Origin: Branchiostoma belcheri
Taxonomy: Eukaryota; Chordata; Leptocardii; Amphioxiformes; Branchiostomatidae
DNA: 64,000 bases
Direction of reading: 5' to 3'
Assembly: GCF_001625305.1 (NCBI RefSeq)
Contig: NW_017804342.1
Location: 643,344 to 707,343, forward strand
A model generated the notes under the pieces. That model saw only the letters and a program-made list of their open reading frames with translations, ran no database searches and was not told the DNA's origin. Shown here piece after piece: positions 10,001 through 20,200 of this stretch (its first letter is position 1; the number at the start of each line of letters is the position of its first letter). A program made the translations under genes and the position numbers.

Positions 10001-13000
10001 AGTAGTCTTCACCAGACTCCGTTTCAGGCTGAATAAATTGTAGAAAGCGGCTAAGTAAATATAAAAAAGGAATGTAAAGTTCTGTCCAGGGGCCAGTTGT
10101 TAGGCAGATTTCAACAATTAATTCAGTATGCAAAGGAGTCTGGTGAAGACTAGCATCTAAACGTCGTAGGTAAAGAGCGGAGACAAGTTTACAACATGAC
10201 CGGTTGAAGGACCTCACCTTTCCCGTCTTCTGTCGGGCCTGAGCGCAGACGGAACTGGCGTGGACTTTCGTCATCTGGGTAGAGGGAAAAGTAATATAAT
10301 TCAGAACACAATTGCTTTATATTAATATTATGTGGATGAGTATTGAGAAAAAGTTTGTAGTGTTGCAGTGTAAATAGTAGTCAACTTCTTGGACGTACAA
10401 TCATCTAATCATTTTGTGAGTGTCGGGGGCTCTCACTCTGTTATTTCACTACACAAACACGGGCAAGTCACATACACGAACACACAACCACACAAAAACT
10501 TGCAACAAGAAGAGCAGATGAGAAAGATCAAGGAGGTTAAATACAACCTCCTTGGAAAGATATTGTTAACCGTTCACTTCCCAAGGGATTCAGAAAAGCG
10601 CGGGAACGTGACAGACATAGCTCTTAATGGTTTAGACAATTATAGGATTTTATAAGATTGGTTTCGTGCTGATCATGAGTGATAGGACTGATATCCTGCA
10701 CGAGTTGTATATGGTTGGAAGTTAACTAGATAATATCAGGAAGATTAATTTAAGGAACATATTGGCGTTGGAAGTAAAGATTTTCAGATTATGTTTGATT
10801 AAGCATTTGAAGAATTAAATTTTCTAAAGAGAGAGCTCGATAAGTTAAGTTTATATATGTACAATGTTAAAAGTAATTTGGACTTGTTGGCATGCGATTA
10901 TACTTGCACGCACAACAAGAACAGAAGAAACACAAATTCGGCGAAATTTACCGTCAGATTCGTTTTCGCTTCCTTCCTCGTCTCCTAGTCGAACAGAAAC
11001 AACATAGTCATAATTTAAATAGCAAAGAAAAATTCATATTCCTCATGCAATTCGATAAACCGTGTATTACAAGCTCCATGTGTTCTTACATCTCAAAGAT
11101 GTTAGGATCGTTTTTTTCACCGTTATGTTCAGATTTACGTGTATCTAGTGGAAGCACATGGCACATGAATAAGCCACGAACAACAAGGACATGATGATGT
11201 TACAAGTACAGTACACAACACACAGGACCTACTGTTCCATTCCAAAAATACACAAAAACACATCTTTTCTGGAAAACTGATTTCGGTATAGTCTAGACTG
11301 TGCTTTGCTTTCCCTTTTGTTTCTTAATTATAGTGTAGAGCTTGAAGCAAAGTTATATGACTAGTTCTTGTCCGTCGACATGAGAAATATGCCCTTTTCT
11401 CATCTTCGGGAATTTTTTTCGAACGCAAACCACAATTCGTGACTATGATACAGAATATTCTGAATTGGCACACTAGTGGAGAGCATATAGCCTCTACCAG
11501 GCTTCGGGAGGCGGCTGGAAAGAGTAGAAATATGCCAAATAGACAGATGATACGTCAGGGAAGTTGGTCCACAGTTTGCTGCTCCCGAACTATTCTCTTA
11601 GTACGGACCAACTCCCCTGGCATATCATCTGTCTATTTGGCCAATTAATACTCTTTCCTCCCGGATTTAATCCTGGTATACATAGAGGCTAGAGAGCCTA
11701 AACAAACAAACCACAGAAATGTTTTACTATGTACTAGTACCTTGTCCCTTGATGCAGACGCCAGCGTTCGGTATATCACTGGTAGGGTCTCCCTGGTTGG
11801 TGATGTGACAGACGTACCCGTGAGGACACTCTAACAACAGTTCGTTAGGGGAGGCGGTGGTCGTGCTACACGTCTCAACTAGAGAACAGGACGGTGAGAT
11901 TGGAAACAAGAAATTCATATATACGCTTTTGAAACAAGAATTCGGAGATCTCATACGTACATGAAAAATTAAGACCCTTTGTAATTGTTCTTTTAAATAT
12001 GTCTCGTATGATCATTGCCATTGGAGTCTGATACTCAGAACTTTCTAACTTTGATTCGTGAATTGACTTGAAATGTAGGATTTGTAAATGGGAAAACCAC
12101 CCTAACACATATCTGTCGACAAAGACTCCGATCGGGATCTCTGCCGTTAGAATCGCCGTGTCTACCAGATCGGAGTCTCTCTCTCATATGTATGGGTAGT
12201 GTAATTACCTCCCATAACTTCCTCTGGTTCTGCCACGAGCCACGCATAACCTGTAATACAATAAAGGGAAATGAAGAGAAAATTCACAAATTGTCAAATA
12301 TTTATATACTCAACATTTCCTGCCAAATCTCAAGGGACTCTTAAAACACGGGACCTCCGGCTTTACGTCCCATCCGAGAGGACGTCCCTAACCGAAGCTA
12401 GGTACTCATCTCCACCTGAGTCAAGTTAGGAAACAGGTGAAAAGTGTCTTTCCCAAGGACACAACGGTGGGTCCTGCCATGGATTCGAACCCAGAACCTT
12501 TAGATTATGAATCAACAACCCGAACCACAAGACCACATTGCACCCCTGATTATAATTTGTGCCCTGGACGCCTGAGATGTTTAGATAGGTGTGATAACAA
12601 GACCCGATGTCAGGCCGCGGGCATGAGAACACATCAGGTGGTCTGGAGTACGCAGACCTCAGACGACCTGTCGGATGTTATCTTGACCACCCCAAGGCTG
12701 CTCATAACGAAGCAGGCAGGGGATAGTCTACTGGAGGTTTGCACCCAACGCGATTTCAGGGCAGCAAAAACTGAATTTTTCTGGTCGTAAGTGGAATCAA
12801 CTCAATCCCATAGCATACTGATATCTGTGACTGTGAGGCAAAAATGTGATGTTGCTGCATGACGGGAAACGGCTGGTTGTTTTGCATGCTATTTTAAACG
12901 CCTCAGGGATGAAATGATGACGAAAATGTGCTAGGAAATGGCAATATAATGAATATTATCCAGATTTTTTTTTGTTTTGCTATGTGTGGCAGGGCCCGGG

Positions 13001-14215
13001 GTTTTACAAAGACGTAAACTGGAGTTTCCTACCTGCACTTCTCTGTGGACTCGGCTGTTCCAACCAGTCCAGCACTGGGAATGAAAACAAGAAGACAACA
13101 GTCAGTCAGGGCAAAGCTAACAGAGCAAATATCAATCTTCTCAGATTGCAGAATTTAAATAAGATATCCATGAATACTCTCCAAGCAGAGGTTTGGGTTT
13201 GGGTTTATAGGCTTATTTTTGGCGTGTTTTTAGTTTTTCACGCCAAAAATAAGCCAAAACCCAAACCTCTGCTTGGAGAGTTATCCGTGAAAGCAAAATA
13301 AAAGACGTCTCTTGGAGAATGTTCAAACATCCTAATCATCGTATAGAGTTTCGGCTGACGAAATGACCAACAAGCCAACCAAGCAGTCGGTCATCAGTTT
13401 CAGTGTATCTATTCTTTATTGTATTATTTACTTTCTAGTTGTGCAAACAAACAAACAAGCAGACCTGCTGGCGGCGGCACGGCGTCGAGACAGGTGAACA
13501 CACAGCCGTTAAAGCAGCACCTCCTCTCCGCGCCGCACTCCGAGTCCGACACGCACTTGGTCTGCTGACACACCCTCCGCCGGAGCCTGTTCACCGTCAG
13601 CGGCGGCGGACACCTGTACTCGTCCCCGCCCGCCTCCACCGGCTCCCCCTGACCGTCCCCGGACACCTGTTTTTAAATGAATGAAATTAATCTTTCCTAT
13701 TCAACCTGCAGACATACATTTTGTATCACTCTGAATTTTGTTTAATTTACTATGAATTATAGTAAATTGAACAAAATTCAGAAAGTGAATTTACTGAGTA
13801 TAGCTCCGCGAAGTTTTGATATTTGCATTGGAGATTATCCGTACCTTTCGCGTCGGTCCGTCCACGACCTTCCGGTGGCCCTCTGCCGGATCGGGGAAGC
13901 GGGCGTCGTCTGGATACACGGCCTTCCTATGGAGCAGTCTGTGTCTCTGGGACTCCGGCTCCGCGCGGAGGTAGGGCCGACTGGGTTTAACCCTCCTGTG
14001 CTGGGGACGGCTCCTGACAGGGTGGGAGTCTTGGCTGTGCGTTGGTCTGTGCTCTTCCCGGGGTCTGACCTGCAATCAACCACGGGAAAGTTTTATAATT
14101 TTGATCATACGGTATGCATGCCTGTATCTAGGCCGCTGGTCTAGCCCGTGTTACGTTCTCCGTCAATTTATCTCCGTCATATCGCCTTTTCTAGATTAAA
14201 AAACTTTGATGATAT

Positions 14216-14247
<32 letters not shown>

Positions 14248-17200
14248 CTCTCTCTCTCTGCCAGTCCAAAAAAACTTTGACCTAAGTATGCAAATTACTG
14301 TATTCTGGCCCTCTTTATTTTAATTATCTTAATCTAATCAGATCGTTCAGCAGTGCCAGGGCCGTGTGCGGTGTCAACTTTGACTCACATTTAACTCAAA
14401 TTTGATTTGATTCACATAGAAAGGTGGGCGTGGCCTAAATCTGACACGGTGAATCGGTTGGTTGGTGGTCGGGGAAGGTTCTGAATGTGTGACGGGCTTA
14501 ACACCTGAGACCACGGAGAAAGAACCAGCTAGCGACACACAAGTCTGGAGCAAAACGGGCGACCCGAAAAAAGGCTCCCAGCACGTGGTCGTCGCCACGT
14601 TCCCTCAGCGACAGAAAAGGGACCTGAAACCTCCACGCTCCATTTAAACTTGACTTTCAGCCCATTGTTGGAGTGCTGAAAGGTTAGCCAGTGACGAATC
14701 TGTCTGTCTGCTTGTGAAGTTAAGAACTGTGTCTCTTCTCTTCCAAGTTTGGGCTGGACGGCCCGCTTTGAACACAGAGCCAACGCTATGTGTACGTCCA
14801 GCTCTAAAAGGTAATCGCTTCCCACCTAAGTTCAGTAATGTGTGGGTGTCCGAAGCGTCTAACATCTAAATTCCACCGGTGTCTGTGAGTGCCCTGGCGG
14901 TGTCCGCTTGTCTTGGAGACCACGCTCCGGGAATGGCTCACTTACTCTCTAATGGGAGGCGGTCGCCTGCCTTCCTCCCGAGTGGTAGAAAAGACATCAA
15001 ACGGGAAGTGTCGGGGTCAAGGCACCATGCCCCCTTCTCTCACACTCACGGCGTACACAAACTTGAACCATTTAGACGCCGGTGGTTTTGAAGAAACGTG
15101 ATATACCCAGTGATGAAGCCTTGGATTGAAACTAGTTCACGTGTGTTTATCACAATTCAAGAAGTTTGTGCTGTCAGCTGCCCCCCTTTTCTGTTTGAGT
15201 ACCGGTGTTCTACATTCCCTGCCAGTCTGTGTGTGACTTGTCTGACCCGGTCCCGCCAAATTCTGTACAAGATTGATCACTAGAACACCGCCCTGAAGGA
15301 CTTCTGTAGCGTACATCACACATGTGAATGGAGACTTCCATATATCACTCTTTTCAAATGTGTTAAAAGTGCCCGACAAACACATTACTGTGGACGAGCT
15401 TGTGGAAGGTCTGGGTGATTTCTAAGTCAGTGGTCTTCCTACAGGCGTATCAGATTCAAGCCATTTATTTTCTCCATAAAGCTGTTCTTTGATGACCCTC
15501 TTAAGAAGAATCATCATGATTTCACGAGCATTTCCAACGACTGTGGCTACGCTCTTCGATTCCCAGCAGTCTGTACATGGCCTGATCGTACGGATAGTTA
15601 CCTTGGAAACGGGTCCTTTAAGACCGTATGAAACCTAATGGGTTGCAAACTTCCAACACTGGTTCAAATAGGGAGAATCTATGAGTGTTTGGCCACCGTA
15701 GAGTTCATTTACCCGCTTTGGAGACATTAACCCTCCCGTGGACTGACTCTCGTGACCAATTACTAGTAGTTCCCTTTTTTGCCGAATTCTACGATCCGAT
15801 CTGTACCCCCGTAGGAAGGCCTGGTGGAGGCTTGTAACCGTGGACCTGAATCGTAAAGAGAGCTGTACTTGGAACGTGGAATTTGCTGAAATCGTTAAAC
15901 ACGGCAACAGAAGCAACTGTTTCCCCCGAAGAAGCGGAACAACAAGTAAAGTGGACAGATGTCACGCCAGTGGCAAGACTTTCAATTCACCGACATTTTA
16001 AGACCTGGAGGGACGGCAAGGGACATTTCGTTATGGACCGTGTATGAGGTTAAAGGCATCCAGTGCAGTTTTTAGGGCTTAGAAACCAGGTTTTTTCAAG
16101 TTAATATTCTAGTCACTTATCTATATACTAAGCTGAAACAACGTAACACTGTCCCAATATATATCACCATTCATGGAGCAAAAATGCCCCAAATTCTGAC
16201 GAAAACCGGTTACTGGAAGGACCTCAGGATTGATTTTTAGGGTACCACCCAGGAAATAAAGGACTCGTCTTGGGGCTTGTTTCTGCAGTTTCAAATATCT
16301 AAAGTACGAAATACTGATTCAAATGTGCTAATGTGGGATAGTATGTGTCAATATCATACAGGATGCCTTATGCAGAATATTTCTAGTTTTGCCGCCCAAA
16401 AATTGCATGAAATGTTTTGGCGGCAATACACTTCAAGAGTAGGAAGAGGTACTCAATCAATGAGTCATTATATGATGTCTTTAACTGTTAGGTGTTTTAT
16501 TATTACCGTTCACGTCTAAACGAGAAAGCACAGCTGGCTACTCTAGGGTAGTTTTTGCTGACTGCAACGTACTCGATAAATCGCCGCCACCCCTCCCCCA
16601 CTCCGGCTTGTCACTCGACAGCTCGCGAAAGTAAATGTTAACGAACAAAGAAGTTCCACCTATCCAAGCAGCGCGTCTCCAACAGAAGGCCCGGGCGGAT
16701 AAAGGAGCGGCCTTGTCGGACGACAGAAGCACTCCTGACGGGTTGTCATGGCAACGGGGATTAATGGTCGACGGAAGTGACCCGGGAACGAGAGGCGGTC
16801 GTCTCGTCGTCCAGGTGCTACTCTTTTTTGGTAGGAAAAATTCTTTGAGGTCCGACAGTTGACCTGGATACGTAGTAAAACTGTGCGTGTCCTTTCTTAG
16901 AGTTGAAGCCCACAGAAGGTGGAATACTGGTCCAGTAAAGCCATAACCAGTCCTTTTGTTGACAGTTTGTATTTTATGTACCGTTAACGTTGTTTAAAGG
17001 TAGTATGCAACAAACTATTTTGGATACTATTAAATAATGGTACATAAACTTAAGGCAAAAGCGCCTAGGGACAGTGTTTCGCGCATCATGGACTTTGAGC
17101 CTACCTAGTTCCAAGTGGCCATTATGCAGTGTGGAGTGTGCTTCTATATACCCTATAAACAGACCCATTGGTTGCCAAAGGTGGTACTGGTAGTAGACGG

Positions 17201-20200
17201 TTTTTGTATAACCACTTGTTTCTCGAGGAATTCAAAGTGTTTCGAAGTTGTGTCAGCAGTGTACGGGGTTCAAATTTGTCTCAAATTTAACTCAAAGATT
17301 CCTATAGAACTGCATATATAAATCTGGTATGACTGCTTCCGAACTTCAGCCAAACTTGGTTGGTCTGTGATCGGGAAAAGGTTTTAATGTGTGATAGGGC
17401 TTTAAGGCAGCGCTGAGGGATACTTGTGCCCCCCCCCCCCACCTTCTGTCGGTTTCCGCCACTAATATCTGCCTCCTGCCCTGCGAGAACTTACTTGCAA
17501 CCTAAAACTGGCAACGTGACAATTCTAGGTAACCTTCACCCAAACATAGGGTACTTTGACAATGCTCAAGGTCTTGACCTCTAGAGGGACTTTACAGATA
17601 TAGTACAAGGGGAAAGGATAGGCTTAAGGCAAGCTAGTGCTAGCAGAACTCCTTACACCTGCATCTTAACATTAAACCAACATCCATGTTGTAAAAACAA
17701 ACTTGTCATTCTGTTCTTTACGATCCCCAGAAGGAATTCTACATGACGGTACAACTTTATTTTGGCCGAGGGCCATAAAATCACCAACAACCGTCCTCTC
17801 TATGTAAAATATAGACCCTTTATTTACCAATCAAGAGCTGCCAACCGAGCGTTCGACAGTCACACCCGTCACAATGCCCGCATCCTAATAGACCAGATTA
17901 CTACCAGATTAGCAGTCTGTATTTGATAAGCCCATTTGTCCATATTCATTAGAACTAAGTGACCGAGATACGAGTAGCGTTGTTAAAACGTAGTAGCTGG
18001 ATAGCTGGTTATATATAAAAGAAAAGTCGCCTAATGCAATACAACTAGTACGTAATCTAGAAATCCAGAGCTAGACATCCACCCTCCTATGTTCGTAATC
18101 GTAGAGACACGATCCAGTACGTGCACACGGCGGCAGCAGGTGAAACATCAGAGTCATCTCCAAGCAGATCTTTTTGGTGGCTGCAAAGACAGTATCAAAT
18201 TGGCCAGGCAGTATAGTTGGCTGGCGAAAAAATATACCAACTAGAAAGGTTGCAAATGCATAATATTTACCTTCGCATATTGTCTGCTCTGTTAATTCTT
18301 CACTCAAACACATTCATATATACAGTGCAAAGAGTCTAACTCTCTCCTGCTATAAAATTGCAACATGATGTAACCCAACACCAGTGACAGACGTTTGGTT
18401 CAGGTCATTGACCTTATTTGTTTGAAGAGGAAGAAGGGGAAGAAGAAACGGAGCAAGAACAATCTATCATAGTTTTCCTGCTGCGAAGGTAAAAACGCAT
18501 AAAACACGTCAAATTAAGCCGAAGCCCCAACCTCTGCTTGGATAGTAACATGAGAGACTGCGGGCTGACAAATAAGATGTCACAAAACTCCCGGCTTTCA
18601 TCGCCGGTCACGACTCGCAGACGACCTACAGCACCATGACGTCACCTCAGGTGCGCGCCGTACAAATGTCGTCTGCACTGAACTAGACCCAAGGCAAACA
18701 CAGCGGTAATCCTGGGTGGGTGGGGGCCAGTTAGACTGTTTCCGGGGCCTACAGGCTAGTTTCTCGGCTCCAGGGCCAACATGCCCCAACTCGGAGATTA
18801 GACCACAGCCCCCCTCAGTTAGGCCCTGATTCACACTAACTCTGGGCCTAGCGTGCTAATTTGGTCTGACATCTAGGCTAGTGGGGAGGTAGCCTGGGTG
18901 CCAGACTGTAGAACTTACACAGGCCAGTTCCTCGACTCCAGGGCCAACATGCCCCAAGGAAATTATATTAAAGACAACATATTATACCACAGCCTCCCTC
19001 AGTTACATTCTGATTCCTCACTGACTAGGGCCTAGCGTGCTATGATCTGCTATGTGAGCATCTAGGCTTGTGGGGAAGGGACCCTTGCTTCGGGGGCACA
19101 CCTCGTCCTTGACAACCGACAAATGTGGAAACAAACAATTACATACCTGTCAGGGCGTTATAAATCGTAACGGGGAAAACCAGTAGGCGTGATAAGATGT
19201 AACATGAGTCGTCCGAATGTGGCCTCCGGAACACGGCCGAAATCCCCCAACCATGGTCGGGAGACGATCGGGAGCAAGGTCGGCTGTGGTTGGCTGGTGT
19301 TCGTCGAGGTCGGCTTATGTTCGGCTGCGCCAACCGAATGTTTCAAAATGTTTTAAAGCACTGGTGTAGACGGGAGGTTCGGCCATGATTGGCCGGTGGT
19401 TGGTTGGTGTTCTGGTCTAGGTCAGCAGTAGTCCGGGCGTGCCTGGGAGTCAATTTGACTCAAATGTAACTCAAAGTCGATTTTATTCGCTTGTTTTGTA
19501 TCGCAGGCTTGTTCTATCTCTTCATCTGGGTGGTACCCAAAATAACTAGACGCCTCACGTAGCTTCCATTGGGGCTATTTCAAACAATTCTAATGATGAA
19601 ATGATGCCAAAGTGCTTAGAAATGGCAGTTAATGTCAATATCAATATCTTCATCCAGAATTTTTAATTTTTATTTCGCCGCCTGGAAATTGTATCGGATG
19701 CCTTTAAGTCATTAATAACTTGGTCCTCCCCAGAATGAAATACAGCGTTGAGTGAATGTTGAGCTGTGTTTTCGCCCGTCATGCTGACCCACAGTGGCGT
19801 GAATGTGTTAGAAGCGTGACCTCAGCATGGTTGGAATGGCAACACAACTATATATAACCGCCCGGGCTGTGTATAACGATCCGGAAAGGTTGACGGGGTC
19901 TACAACAATATATATTTCAGGGACATAAGAAACCTCCAATTATTGTACGTGCAATTCTTCCTTTCGCACACTTCACACTTGAATATACTTGTCGCCACAT
20001 CATATTATACTGACATCCACGTATCATTGCGTATATAAATGTTCAATTTAAGCTCTGATCAGCAACGATAGTATGGCCTGGGTGCCATCCTATGTGTATA
20101 TCGGGGCTCCCATACTTTAGGGAGTGAGTATAGGAGCCCCGGTATACAAATACTGAAATAGGATGACACACGGGTTAGCTAGAATTAAGGGAACTACTAA

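Larger units (their letters stand above)
7113..10217 (-). other. WFDC1 intron 7 with dispersed repeats
   Basis: The 3.1 kb intron holds a repeat at about 7890-8065 that recurs at 18285-18450 (shared gctataaaattgcaacatga, tgatgtaacccaacac, ggttcaggtca). It also contains a (ga)n run at 8370-8391, a copy of the 'gaacaccagccgacc' repeat at 8460-8600, a small MITE at 8799-8913, a repeat at 9615-9830 that recurs at 50960-51180, and a MITE at 10003-10152. No exon beyond those modelled could be supported here. Confidence 0.55.

Noticed and set aside
14374..15916. Cluster of overlapping 60-98-codon frames on both strands in WFDC1 intron 1
   Set aside because: No splice sites in phase, no protein family recognised; explained by balanced base composition.
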